DNA from: Clostridiales bacterium
GTDB taxonomy: Bacteria; Bacillota; Clostridia; Lachnospirales; Lachnospiraceae
Length of the DNA stretch: 38,549 nucleotides
Assembly: GCA_021202925.1 (NCBI GenBank)
Contig: JAJQCD010000021.1
Coordinates: forward strand, 1-38,549
Direction of reading: 5' to 3'
Of this stretch, positions 24,386 through 33,700 are shown one piece after another. The translations under genes were made by a program, and so were the position numbers. Within the stretch, counting starts at the first letter, position 1. Every line of letters starts with the position of its first letter. The notes under the pieces are model-generated. The model was not told where the DNA came from. It did no database searches and saw only the letters and a list, made by a program, of their open reading frames with translations.

Positions 24386-26821
24386 TCAGTCTCCCGATTC
24401 CGCAACCGGCTCAACGACATCGGAAACCGAACGGTTCCCGTACTCTTTGATCTCACCGTTAGAAGCCGTCACCCACTTGTTGTCGTCACCGTCGCGGACG
24501 GTACGTCCCTTGACGATCTTCCCGCTTGAATCCAGCAGGCGCACTCCGATGTCCGGTAAATCAAACGCCTGGTATTTTGTAATCTTATCCGCAGCCTGCA
24601 GCTTACCCCGGTAATAATAGGCACTGCCATGGACGCCGGTATATCCGACTCCGTTTGTCGAGAAATAATACGGCCACAGGCCATTGGCGCCCGAAGAATC
24701 CGCATCCTCGAGCCGAACCCGTCCGGTGACCGCCGCCAGTGTATCTCTGTCGAAATAATAAATATTGCCGTTCACTTCCCGAAAGCCGGTCAGCGCATTG
24801 CCCATGTCATTCATCAGGTAACGTTTCTGGTCAAAGGTCATGATCTCTTCCTGATTCCGGGCGGCTGACTCCGGATAGCCGGAATCCTTGAAGTAGAACC
24901 ATTCCTCATTTCCTGTGGACTCTGCATCCGGGCCAATGACCTGGAACCAGCCTCCATTCACCATCTGCCCGACATGCCACCCCGTCGTCTGGATTTCTGC
25001 TGCCGGAGTCGCGTCCGACGGACTTGCCACGATATCTTCTTCCTGTTCTGCAGCAGCCTGAACATCCGCCAGCACCATGTTCTCTCCTGCCACCACTGTC
25101 ACTGCATTGGAACGTCCCTGGTAATCCGCTTCCATATAATACTTGTAGCTGCGGATGGTCGGTGATTTGCTGCGCATCTGAATCCAGCCCTGCTGGATGA
25201 TGCCGCGCTCATCCACACAGTAGGTCACGCCGTCGACCCGGATCTCTTTATAGGTATCCTCCTCGGAATAATAGACGCGCCCTGTGAGTGGCGAGAAATA
25301 GAACCAGGCCGTGCTGCCGTAATCGCCAACGTACTCCATCAGCTCCGTCTCGGTGGAGACCAGCCAGCTTTCCTTTAACGGCACGAACTGCCAGCCATAG
25401 ACCCTGGCGCCGTCCTCCCCGCAGTAATACCGGTTCCCGTCAACCCATCCGGTCTGCATGACGCCGCTGGCATTGAAGTAATACTGATTCTCCTCAACCG
25501 TATGCCAGCCATCCCGCAACACACGGCCATCCTCTGCCGCGTAATACCAGTAGGTATAATCTGCACCGGTCGAGGCACTCGTGCCGCTGATGCTGAACCA
25601 CTCGTTCTCCATCAGCACGCCGTCCTCATTGAGATACTTGCGCCCCTTGCCCGCATCCACCATCCAACGCTTCTTGTATATTGCACCGTTGGTAGTAAAA
25701 TAATAAGTCTTCCCATCCACTTCCAGATAACAGTTGCCCTTCCAGACGCTGCCATCCGCATTGGCATAATACGTCGCCACCGACTCGACGCCGGTTGTCG
25801 CATTCACCGACACGATATCAAACCATCCGGTCTGCAGATGCCCTTCCTCGTCCAGATAGTAGCGCTCCTTTGTCTCCGGATCCACATACCACTGTTTACG
25901 GTAGCTTCTCCCGTTCGCGTCGAAATAATAAGTATATCCGTCCATCTGGATGAAGCCACCCTTCGCCACGCTGCCCTGTCCGTCGCCGTAATACCAGTTC
26001 TCCGTGGTCACGCCGGTTGTAGCGTTCGTCGTGTAAGTCGTGTACCAGCCGCTTCCCTGCAGATGCCCCTCCGCATCCAGATAATAGCGTTCCTTTGTCT
26101 CCGGATCGGTATACCAGCGTTCGCGGTAATTGACACCATTGGCGTCAAAGTAGTAAATATACCCGTCAATCTCCCGGAAGCCGCCGTAATACAGAGCTCC
26201 CTCCGCGTCCGCGTAATACCAGTTCGTCGTCACGCTGCCATCGTCGTTCACCTTATAGATGGCAAACCAGCCATTGGTATATCTTCCATATGTCTCATCG
26301 ATGTAATATTTTTTCGTAATAGTCACGGCTTCACCGTTCTCGTCCACTTCCCCGGTCTCTTCTTTTAAATGAAACAGACCGCTGCGGGTCGCGTTACCAC
26401 CCGTTCCGAAGTAAAAAGTCCCATCGCCGACCGTAAGCCAGCCACCCCGGTAGATACGGCCATGCTCACCCGCATAATACCAGGTCGTGCTGACCTTCTT
26501 ACTCGGCTCCGTCACCGTTGATTCGACCGAAAACCACTGATTCTCCACCAGCAGACCGTTCGCATCAAAATAATATCTTTCCTCGTCCAACGTCAGGAAT
26601 TTGCCGACCACCATCTGCCCGTTCCCGTCCGCGTAACGCCAGCTTCCATCCTCATTCTGAATCCACTGCTTTTTCACCGGTTTGTCATTCTCATAATACA
26701 CCCAGATGCCTATGTCATTCTGCTGCCAGCCGTCGGCCGCATAGACCGGGCAAGGTCTGGCAAATGCCACAGACAAAAGAAAGGCCGCGGAAACGGCCAC
26801 AATGGTATTTCTCTTTTTCAT
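24386..26821 (-). CDS. Secreted protein built of cell-wall/glucan-binding repeats
   Basis: An 811-residue exported protein: signal peptide (about 1-30, MKKRNTIVAVSAAFLLSVAF, cleavage near VYA-ADGW), then almost entirely CW_binding_1-type repeats of ~20 residues with the pattern GxxYYFDxNG or NWYYAD. About 20 repeats are visible, some nearly identical (around residues 215-340), with one low-complexity Ala/Glu insert near 600-620. No hydrolase or other catalytic domain is visible. Such repeats bind choline-decorated teichoic acids or glucans, so this is probably a surface adhesin or scaffold. The start at 26821 is where the signal peptide begins; AGGAG is 12 bases upstream, rather far. It follows the coiled-coil membrane protein gene. 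Confidence 0.82.
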   Translation of the reverse strand: MKKRNTIVAVSAAFLLSVAFARPCPVYAADGWQQNDIGIWVYYENDKPVKKQWIQNEDGSWRYADGNGQMVVGKFLTLDEERYYFDANGLLVENQWFSVESTVTEPSKKVSTTWYYAGEHGRIYRGGWLTVGDGTFYFGTGGNATRSGLFHLKEETGEVDENGEAVTITKKYYIDETYGRYTNGWFAIYKVNDDGSVTTNWYYADAEGALYYGGFREIDGYIYYFDANGVNYRERWYTDPETKERYYLDAEGHLQGSGWYTTYTTNATTGVTTENWYYGDGQGSVAKGGFIQMDGYTYYFDANGRSYRKQWYVDPETKERYYLDEEGHLQTGWFDIVSVNATTGVESVATYYANADGSVWKGNCYLEVDGKTYYFTTNGAIYKKRWMVDAGKGRKYLNEDGVLMENEWFSISGTSASTGADYTYWYYAAEDGRVLRDGWHTVEENQYYFNASGVMQTGWVDGNRYYCGEDGARVYGWQFVPLKESWLVSTETELMEYVGDYGSTAWFYFSPLTGRVYYSEEDTYKEIRVDGVTYCVDERGIIQQGWIQMRSKSPTIRSYKYYMEADYQGRSNAVTVVAGENMVLADVQAAAEQEEDIVASPSDATPAAEIQTTGWHVGQMVNGGWFQVIGPDAESTGNEEWFYFKDSGYPESAARNQEEIMTFDQKRYLMNDMGNALTGFREVNGNIYYFDRDTLAAVTGRVRLEDADSSGANGLWPYYFSTNGVGYTGVHGSAYYYRGKLQAADKITKYQAFDLPDIGVRLLDSSGKIVKGRTVRDGDDNKWVTASNGEIKEYGNRSVSDVVEPVAESGD

Positions 26822-26888
26822 AATCGGATGCTTCTCCTCTCGTATGGATCTTTCCCATATCAGGCGGTTTCTCCAACCCGCCTGTCGT

Positions 26889-27845
26889 TCACGGATTCCC
26901 TTCATAAATCCCTTCGATGCCCTTCCGCAGTTCTTCCTCGCGGTTCAGCTGCTCCGCCGCATACTGGTCATACGCATTTCGGCGCTCTGTCTCAATCGCT
27001 CCGGTTTCCAAAAGCCCGGCGACTACCTCCCCGATTGTCGCCCAGGTGCAGTCGTCCTGATCGGTATACTCTTTCGTCCAGTCAAGGAGCTCCTCGATCT
27101 CCTCTTTCAAAAGTGCGTGTCTGTGTACCGCGTCCATATCAAGCACCAGAATCAAAGATGCCTTGCTGTCATAAAGCGCGGCCAGTCGGCTTCCGACCGT
27201 CGTCCCGGCTGTCTGGATATAAGAATAATCAAAATAAACCATCGGATCATCCGTACATCCATCCGTCGGAATATCCTCATGATAGCGCGTATAGCCGACA
27301 AATCCATTTTTGAGCAGCATCTCCGTATGGTTCGCGCTGAAATCTTCGTAACGAAGCAAAAACACGCCGGAATCCTGAAGTCCGGCGTCCCAAAGCCCGG
27401 TCCGCGCCACATCAATCGCCTCCATGGAGAACGGAGACGCCGTCAGCATGATTTCCCAGCCGGTATCTGCTGCCAAAGCAATCCGTTCGGCAACTTCCCC
27501 GACATCCAGTGCGCAATTGAGAACCAGAACCGGTGAAAATCCATATTCTGCAGACAATTCACGGATATAATCGATATCGTCCTGTTGGGAAATCACAAAG
27601 CCAACCATAATTCTCGCCATATCACTCTCATAGGAAATCTGTTTCTCCATCTCCACCAGTTCTTCCTGCAGATCCCGCAGTTCTGCTTCCTTCGGCTGCA
27701 CCTGATCCGCAATCTGCTGCAACCGCTCCCTTTCCCGCATCTCTTCCTTTTGCGAAGAATACGCTAACACACCGAAGATGACAGCCAGTATCACAATCAG
27801 CACCAGGCAGATCACATTGACAATCTTCCTCTTTGTTTCATCCAT
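26889..27845 (-). CDS. Membrane-anchored coiled-coil protein with polysaccharide-deacetylase-like fold
   Basis: A 318-residue protein: one N-terminal membrane span (about 9-30), a coiled coil (about 33-75, rich in Glu/Gln/Leu), and an extracytoplasmic domain whose alternating strands and helices (DYIRELSAEYGFSPVLVLNC, GWEIMLTASPF, FLLRYEDFSAN, ASLILVLDMDAV) recall a degenerate NodB/polysaccharide-deacetylase barrel. The usual zinc HxxxH motif is not evident, so catalysis is doubtful. I start at the ATG at 27845 with AGGAG 8 bases upstream; a GTG three codons earlier is possible. It precedes the repeat protein gene by ~67 bases and may help anchor or modify it. Confidence 0.65.
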   Translation of the reverse strand: MDETKRKIVNVICLVLIVILAVIFGVLAYSSQKEEMRERERLQQIADQVQPKEAELRDLQEELVEMEKQISYESDMARIMVGFVISQQDDIDYIRELSAEYGFSPVLVLNCALDVGEVAERIALAADTGWEIMLTASPFSMEAIDVARTGLWDAGLQDSGVFLLRYEDFSANHTEMLLKNGFVGYTRYHEDIPTDGCTDDPMVYFDYSYIQTAGTTVGSRLAALYDSKASLILVLDMDAVHRHALLKEEIEELLDWTKEYTDQDDCTWATIGEVVAGLLETGAIETERRNAYDQYAAEQLNREEELRKGIEGIYEGNP

Positions 27846-27881
27846 TCCCTTCACTCCTCTGACTGTTTCCCTCGTGTTTCC

Positions 27882-29720
27882 TTATTCCACCGTCACACTC
27901 TTCGCCAGGTTCCGCGGCTTATCTACGTCCAGCCCCTTCGCCACGCTGACATAATAGCCAATCAATTGTAGCGGAATCACGGCCAGACTTGCCAGAAAAT
28001 GTGGATCTGCTTTCGGAATGTACACTACGAAATCTGCCAGATCTTCGATTTCATAATTGCCGTAAGTGGTAAGCGCCATCAGATATGCGCCCCGGCTCTC
28101 CACCTCCACCATGTTGCTGACTGTCTTTTCATAGAGGTTCGGCTGGGTCAGCGTCCCGATCACCAGGGTTCCGTCCTCAATCAGACTGATCGTCCCGTGC
28201 TTCAGCTCCCCGGCCGCATATGCCTCGCTGTGAATATAGCTGATTTCCTTAAGTTTCAGGCTTCCTTCCATGGAAACCGCGTAGTCCACACCTCTTCCGA
28301 TAAAAAAGATATCCTTCTGATTGGCCTGCTTCGCCGCGAACCACTGAATCCGCTCCTTATCCTCCAGAATCCTGCGGATCTTATCCGGCAGGGCATCCAG
28401 TTCCTGAATATAGCCAGTATATTCTTCTTCACCGACCGTCCCACGCACACGGGCCATCTGCAATGCCAGCACATAGCAGGCAATCAGCTGTGTGCTGTAC
28501 GCTTTTGTGGTCGCCACGGCAATCTCCGGGCCGGCCAGTGTCTGGAACACATAATCCGCTTCCCGTGCGATGGAACTCCCCATGACATTGACAATCGCCA
28601 GCGTGCGGATTCCCTTTTCCTTCGCTTCACGCAGCGCCGCCAGGCTGTCCGCCGTCTCCCCGGACTGGCTGATCACAATCACCAGGGCATTGGAATCCAG
28701 CAACGGATTCCGGTAACGGAATTCCGACGCCAGATCGACACGGACCGGAATCCGCGCCAAATCCTCGAATACATACTGCGCCGCCACACCGACATGATAG
28801 GCCGAGCCACAGGCAACGATATGAATCTGAGAAAGATCACGAATCTCCTCATCCGTCAGTCCGACAGAACCCAGATCAATTCTTCCATCCGCCAACACCG
28901 CATGCAGTGTGTCTGCCACCGCCTTCGGCTGCTCGTGAATCTCCTTCATCATGAAATGCTCAAAGCCGCCCTTTTCCGCTGCCTCCGCATCCCAGTGAAT
29001 CTCTGTCGGTTCTTTCGGTATCTCATCGCCATCCAGGTTGTAAAAGGTGATTTCGCCCTTTCGTACCCGGCCGATTTCCATGTTGCCGATATAATAGACG
29101 GTCCGGGTATATTTGAGGATTGCTGGCACATCCGACGCCACATACGAATTGCCGTCACTGACGCCAAGAATCATCGGACTGTCCTTCCTGGCGACATAAA
29201 TCTCCTGCGGCCAGTCCCGAAACAGAATGGCAAACGCATACGAACCGCGAATTCTCACCATGGCGCGGTTGATCGCATCCACCGGCGTGTGCAGATATTT
29301 TTTGTAATAGTAGTCAATCAGCTTCACCGCCACTTCGGTATCCGTATCCGAATAAAAATGGTAGCCCCGACGCACCAGCTTATCCCGCAGTTCCTGATAA
29401 TTCTCAATAATCCCATTATGTACCACCACGACCGACTGATCGTCGCTGCAATGCGGATGCGCGTTGTTCTCGGAAGGCTCCCCGTGCGTCGCCCATCTGG
29501 TATGCCCGATGCCGCAGTCTCCGGCAAGAGCAAATCCGTTATTGATTTTCTCCGCCAGAACCTTCAGTCTTCCCTTTGCCTTCACCACTTTAAACAGTGA
29601 TTCCCCATCACGGACTGCCAGCCCCGCCGAATCATATCCCCGGTATTCCAGCTTCGACAAACTCTCCAAAAGAATCGGTCCCGCCTGCCTGTTTCCATTA
29701 AAACCTACAATTCCACACAT
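27882..29720 (-). CDS. glmS: Glutamine-fructose-6-phosphate aminotransferase
   Basis: Makes glucosamine-6-phosphate, the first step toward UDP-GlcNAc for peptidoglycan. The 612-residue protein begins MCGIVGFNGN with catalytic Cys2 exposed after Met removal, followed by the class II glutaminase domain (GHTRWATHGEPSENNAHPH), two SIS sugar-isomerase domains (SQSGETADSLAAL, ATTKAYSTQ, GRGVDYAVSMEGSLKLKE) and the conserved C-terminus KSVTVE. The start is fixed by Cys2 and by GGGAG upstream; a longer open frame upstream is rejected. No glmS ribozyme core is visible in the 35 bases after the preceding terminator, so regulation differs from the Bacillus model. Confidence 0.97.
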   Translation of the reverse strand: MCGIVGFNGNRQAGPILLESLSKLEYRGYDSAGLAVRDGESLFKVVKAKGRLKVLAEKINNGFALAGDCGIGHTRWATHGEPSENNAHPHCSDDQSVVVVHNGIIENYQELRDKLVRRGYHFYSDTDTEVAVKLIDYYYKKYLHTPVDAINRAMVRIRGSYAFAILFRDWPQEIYVARKDSPMILGVSDGNSYVASDVPAILKYTRTVYYIGNMEIGRVRKGEITFYNLDGDEIPKEPTEIHWDAEAAEKGGFEHFMMKEIHEQPKAVADTLHAVLADGRIDLGSVGLTDEEIRDLSQIHIVACGSAYHVGVAAQYVFEDLARIPVRVDLASEFRYRNPLLDSNALVIVISQSGETADSLAALREAKEKGIRTLAIVNVMGSSIAREADYVFQTLAGPEIAVATTKAYSTQLIACYVLALQMARVRGTVGEEEYTGYIQELDALPDKIRRILEDKERIQWFAAKQANQKDIFFIGRGVDYAVSMEGSLKLKEISYIHSEAYAAGELKHGTISLIEDGTLVIGTLTQPNLYEKTVSNMVEVESRGAYLMALTTYGNYEIEDLADFVVYIPKADPHFLASLAVIPLQLIGYYVSVAKGLDVDKPRNLAKSVTVE

Positions 29721-29754
29721 ATCATCTGTCTCCCTTCCAGGATTTTTATGCAAA

Positions 29755-29786
29755 CGAAAAAGGAATCTGCCGGTTACAGACTCCTT
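29755..29786 (-). terminator. Intrinsic terminator after the VanZ-like gene
   Basis: Minus-strand hairpin with 10-base arms (29786-29777 and 29769-29760, one G-U pair) followed by a T-run. It overlaps the last codons of the VanZ-like gene and lies 35 bases before the glmS start, separating the RiPP-side operon from glmS. Confidence 0.78.
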
Positions 29787-30316
29787 CTGTTCGAAAAATA
29801 TTCTCTTCTGTACGATTCCCATAACCGCAACGCTGCACTGCCTGCCATCGCTCCAAACATGCATCCCAGTCCATTGTGCAGCATGTCGTCCCACTCGAAT
29901 AACCCACGGCAGGTCACGAGCTGCAGCGTCTCAATCGCAGCCGACCAGATGAGACCAACCAGAAAAGCGGCTTTTGGTCTGATTTGATAAAGGATTGAAA
30001 GGCAGAAACCCACCGGTATAAACAGGAGCAGATTCAGGACGATTTCCATGAACAGGGAGCGATTGTGATTGACCATCACCTCGTACCACGACCAGAATGG
30101 CGCCCATTCGGCTTTGGGCGCTGCAGCCGTCCTGCGAAAGATCAGGGTGGTAAAGAAAATAGCAGCGCCATAAGTAATAAAGATTGACTGCAGCACCGCT
30201 CGCATGGCTGTTTCTTTCTGTCCGGTTTGCACACTTTTCTTCTTTTCCCACCAAAAACACAGTCCAAACGAAAGGAAAATAATGAGAAAAAGAAGAGGCC
30301 ATGTGTAAACAGGCAA
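29774..30316 (-). CDS. VanZ-like membrane protein
   Basis: A 180-residue integral membrane protein with about five spans and VanZ family motifs (NLLLFIPVGFCLSIL, ETLQLVTCRGLFEWDDMLHNGLGCMFG). VanZ proteins are linked to teicoplanin resistance and are common, poorly understood neighbours of envelope and peptide-export genes. The reading frame begins with TTG at 30316 without a clear ribosome binding site; other non-ATG starts just upstream are possible. It lies 44 bases after the radical SAM maturase and is probably the last gene of that operon. Whether it belongs functionally to the RiPP locus (for example self-protection) is unknown. Confidence 0.78.
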   Translation of the reverse strand: MPVYTWPLLFLIIFLSFGLCFWWEKKKSVQTGQKETAMRAVLQSIFITYGAAIFFTTLIFRRTAAAPKAEWAPFWSWYEVMVNHNRSLFMEIVLNLLLFIPVGFCLSILYQIRPKAAFLVGLIWSAAIETLQLVTCRGLFEWDDMLHNGLGCMFGAMAGSAALRLWESYRREYFSNRRSL

Positions 30317-30360
30317 ATGATGTTCAATGATCGAATATGCTGTTTCCGATTTCTTTCACC

Positions 30361-31509
30361 TCACTTCTTAGCAGCGATTTTCCTCAGTTCCCTTACCCTG
30401 TATTCCGTCATGCGGCACATATACTCCGGGCGTCCGGCTGTACTCCCCGTTTCTGTCATACATACAGCGGGACAAACCTGGCATAGGTTCTGCAAGTCAC
30501 ACGCGATGCAGGCCTGGCACTGCGGTATTTTCTGACAGGCATCTACCATAAAATCCCAGCATTCCCTGAAGGAATGTTCCAGGAGACTGATTCTGGGTTC
30601 CAAAAACATGCCACAGGGTAATAATTCCCCTCTCCAGTTCATGTTGAACACACTTCGGCCGGCACGACATGGAAAACCCGTCCTGCCCTTCAGTTTTGGT
30701 GCATTCCTCAGCTTGGCAAGGGTCTCTCTGGCTGTCTGCGGACTGGTTACCGGCTGACAGCCATGTACTTCGGCCTCCGCTGCCTGCTCTGCCGCCAGCC
30801 GGTACTGCTCCTGGCTTGTAATACCCCTTCGAAGACCGGGGAACATATAGGTTGCCACAGACAGAGGCACATCAAAGGCTTCCGCGATTTGATAAAGTTC
30901 AGGTAACTGATCGATATTATCCGGCGTCAGGCTGCAATCAAAGACAAAAGGAATTCCCCGCTCCTTTAACAGGCCTGCCGCCCGCATCACCTGCGTAAAC
31001 CCGTCCGCATTCCCGCAAAGTGCAGCATAGGTGGCGTTATCCTTTCCATAGAGAGTGATATAGATTCGCTGGACGCCATTTTCCGAAAAGAAATCCGCCC
31101 ACTCCTCATCAAGCAGAGTACCGTTGGTTTTTACCTCCAGAACCACTCCCATCTGCGAAATTTCCGTATACAGGCGCTTCAACTCCGGATAAAGCAGGAC
31201 TTCCCCGCCGGTAAGCGTCAGAAACAGCAGACCTTCTTCGCAGGCCTCTTTCACAATCGAAAGCCATTCCTCGCAGGTAAGCATTCTGCCCTGGGCATCC
31301 ATCTCCTCCTTTGACATGTGGACATAACACATCCGGCAGTTCATATTGCACAGAGGTAACAGTTCGATCACTCCCATGACCGGCGTACAGGTTACATCTG
31401 CTTCCCGAAGGATCATCGTTTCCGCTGTTTCTGTTGTCTCATGTGACCTCATAATCGTCCTCCTGATGGCATCCTGTTCCTGCTCTGACATCCGACTTCT
31501 CCACTTCAT
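30361..31509 (-). CDS. Radical SAM/SPASM peptide maturase
   Basis: A 382-residue radical SAM enzyme with the cluster motif CNMNCRMC (Cys54, 58, 61) and a C-terminal SPASM domain. Candidate SPASM cysteines are 281, 299, 331, 334, 337, 343, 346, 350 and 365 (CxxCxxC, then CxxCxxxC), enough for two auxiliary clusters. Enzymes of this type install thioether or carbon-carbon crosslinks in ribosomal peptides. The start ATG overlaps the stop of the exporter gene (ATGA); another ATG six codons on has a better GGAG spacing. Gene context (precursor, recognition element, peptidase-exporter) strongly supports a RiPP role. The exact crosslink cannot be read from sequence. Confidence 0.87.
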   Translation of the reverse strand: MKWRSRMSEQEQDAIRRTIMRSHETTETAETMILREADVTCTPVMGVIELLPLCNMNCRMCYVHMSKEEMDAQGRMLTCEEWLSIVKEACEEGLLFLTLTGGEVLLYPELKRLYTEISQMGVVLEVKTNGTLLDEEWADFFSENGVQRIYITLYGKDNATYAALCGNADGFTQVMRAAGLLKERGIPFVFDCSLTPDNIDQLPELYQIAEAFDVPLSVATYMFPGLRRGITSQEQYRLAAEQAAEAEVHGCQPVTSPQTARETLAKLRNAPKLKGRTGFPCRAGRSVFNMNWRGELLPCGMFLEPRISLLEHSFRECWDFMVDACQKIPQCQACIACDLQNLCQVCPAVCMTETGSTAGRPEYMCRMTEYRVRELRKIAAKK

Positions 31510-33650
31510 CCTGTCGATTCCCTTTCTCCCGGTTCCATGCTCTCCGCGCAGATCCGTTCGTGTTCAAACACCAGTCGTTTCCCACAGATCTGCAGTGCCG
31601 CCGGTCTGTGTGTCACAATCAGTACCGTCTGCTTCCCCAACTGTTTCAGATTCCGCAACAGCTGGCGCTCCGTCTCCTCATCGAGGGCAGAGGTGGCCTC
31701 ATCCAGCAACAGAATCGGCGCGTTACGGTAAATGGCCCGGGCAATCGCAAGGCGCTGAAGCTGCCCTTCCGAAAGGCCGACTCCCCTTTCTCCCAGTACG
31801 GTCTGATACCCCTTCGGCAGTTCCCGGATAAACGCATCCGCGCATGCAATCCGGCAAGCCTGTTTCACCCGTTCCTTCTGTGCCTGCGTATAAGGCGCCG
31901 CATGAAGGAAATCCACCGCCTCATAGATACTCTCGGACATCAGCATATTCCCCTGAGGGACATAGGAAAACCAGCCGCGCGTGGAGGCATCGATGTCAAT
32001 CGCCTGAGGCGCTTCGGACTCTTCCATCCCGGAACATGCCGCTTTTGCGTACAGCCGGCCGGAAACCGGCCGGTAGATTCCAAGTAACAGCTTCAACAAT
32101 GTACTTTTTCCGATTCCTGAGACGCCGGTCAGAGCGACCAGCTCTCCCTTCTGAATATCAAAGGAAGCGGCCCGGATGACTTCATCTTCTCCATCGTCAT
32201 AAATAAACGTAAGATTTCTCGCATGAAGCGATTGGAATTCCGGAAGTGCCTTCTGTGGCCGTTCATCCCTGGGAAGGCTCTCAATCTCCATCAGCCGTTC
32301 CGCTGACGCCAGCATGCTATAATACTGAGGCACGAGACCGGACATGTTGGCAAACGGTCCGCGAATCTGATTGATCAGCTGCAGCACCGCGGTCAGTGTC
32401 CCATACGTCAGCGTCCCCTGCAGGATACCGACGCAGCACCACACCAGGCCAAAGAGATAGCTCCCCTGCATGACCGCCCCAAAGCCAACATTACAAACGT
32501 TGGAAAAGGTTCTGCGCCGCATGCGCGCCTTTTTGTGTTCGTCGGCCCACTCTTTTGTCCGGTCGGAAGCCATCTGCTCCGCCTGAAAACTCTTGACAAG
32601 CAAAAGATTCTCCACAGATTCCTGCATCCAGGAACGCAGTTTTCCGTCCTTCTCCTGTACTTCCTTGTGCAGGCTCTTCATCTTCCTCCGGAAAAGGAAG
32701 GTCACCCCCAGCATCACCAGTCCGCCAACCAGGAAAATGCTGGCAAAGCGCCAGTCCAGAGCCATCAGCACGAACAGGGCACAGACCAGTTGTACCAGCA
32801 TCGATACGATATCCGGGATCAGATCTGCGGCATTGCCAGCCACAATCCGTACATCACTGGTCAGCCGATTCTGCAGTTCTCCGGTATGAAAGGTTTTCAA
32901 TCCGCTATAGCGGCTGCGCAGAATGCTGTCATAGATTTGTGTTTTGATGCGGTTTTCCATGGAAGCCATAACGGCCTCATACAATTGCCGAAGAGCAGCG
33001 TTTAAACCAAGCGTCCCTGCCATCACGGCAAGAAAGACCGCTACCCAGCGCAGGAACGCATCCGGATTCCCGGCAACCGCAGAGTCAATCGCCCCCCGCA
33101 TGACCAATGCCAGCGCGACCGAAAGCATGGAAACAATGCCTTCGCAGAACGCGGTCAGAAGAATCCCTCGCAGAGATCCCTTCGCTTTCCGGATGACCCA
33201 GGCCAGGGACGTTTCCCCCAGAAGCCACCGCCCGACTCTTTTTACTCCCTGCTTTGCCCGATCCTTAAGCCATCGGAACGGATAAATCAAATTCCAGAAC
33301 CAGACATACAGACGGTAGCGAAGATCGGTCACCGAGATTTCACACTTCCTGCTCCATAACCGTTCCATCACGCCCTTCACCGCAGAAAGCGAAACCGGCT
33401 CCAGGCCAAAGGTATTGTCGCCCCGGATCAGACAGGTATCTCCTTCCACCCGGATCACCCGGTGAAGCACCAGTTCCCCGTCCGGTCTGGTATACAGCAC
33501 GACGTCATTTTTCTGCGGACGTTCCTGCAGACGCCGGATCAGGACCTGTGATTCATTTGTATACAGAAGCGGCTGCATGCTGACTCCCCTGGTCGTAATC
33601 ACAAGAAAACCTTCCCGCTCCAGTTCGGCCAGTATCTTCGTCTGTTCCAC
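31506..33650 (-). CDS. Fusion of SipW-like signal peptidase domain and ABC exporter
   Basis: A 714-residue fusion. Residues ~1-100 are an S24/S26-type serine peptidase fold: Ser24 in TRGVSMQP, then VVLYTR, and VLHRVIRVEGD with His63 where bacterial type I signal peptidases have Lys. This Ser-His pattern is that of SipW/eukaryote-type enzymes. The rest is a complete ABC half-exporter: six spans (about 155-430), Walker A GVSGIGKST, signature LSEGQLQR, Walker B ILLLDEATSALD and an H-loop (VTHRP). By analogy to C39-peptidase exporters, it probably cleaves the leader and exports the peptide. I start at the GTG at 33650 (GGGGGAGG 5 bases upstream); an ATG at 33665 is the alternative. Confidence 0.86.
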   Translation of the reverse strand: MEQTKILAELEREGFLVITTRGVSMQPLLYTNESQVLIRRLQERPQKNDVVLYTRPDGELVLHRVIRVEGDTCLIRGDNTFGLEPVSLSAVKGVMERLWSRKCEISVTDLRYRLYVWFWNLIYPFRWLKDRAKQGVKRVGRWLLGETSLAWVIRKAKGSLRGILLTAFCEGIVSMLSVALALVMRGAIDSAVAGNPDAFLRWVAVFLAVMAGTLGLNAALRQLYEAVMASMENRIKTQIYDSILRSRYSGLKTFHTGELQNRLTSDVRIVAGNAADLIPDIVSMLVQLVCALFVLMALDWRFASIFLVGGLVMLGVTFLFRRKMKSLHKEVQEKDGKLRSWMQESVENLLLVKSFQAEQMASDRTKEWADEHKKARMRRRTFSNVCNVGFGAVMQGSYLFGLVWCCVGILQGTLTYGTLTAVLQLINQIRGPFANMSGLVPQYYSMLASAERLMEIESLPRDERPQKALPEFQSLHARNLTFIYDDGEDEVIRAASFDIQKGELVALTGVSGIGKSTLLKLLLGIYRPVSGRLYAKAACSGMEESEAPQAIDIDASTRGWFSYVPQGNMLMSESIYEAVDFLHAAPYTQAQKERVKQACRIACADAFIRELPKGYQTVLGERGVGLSEGQLQRLAIARAIYRNAPILLLDEATSALDEETERQLLRNLKQLGKQTVLIVTHRPAALQICGKRLVFEHERICAESMEPGERESTG

Positions 33651-33700
33651 GCTGTCCTCCCCCATCAAAAGACTGAATGATCTGCAATCTCCATCATCGG

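Noticed and set aside
27999-29600. A 533-codon open frame on the plus strand across glmS
   Set aside because: It is antisense to the strongly supported glmS gene, has no ribosome binding site and a composition typical of a shadow frame.
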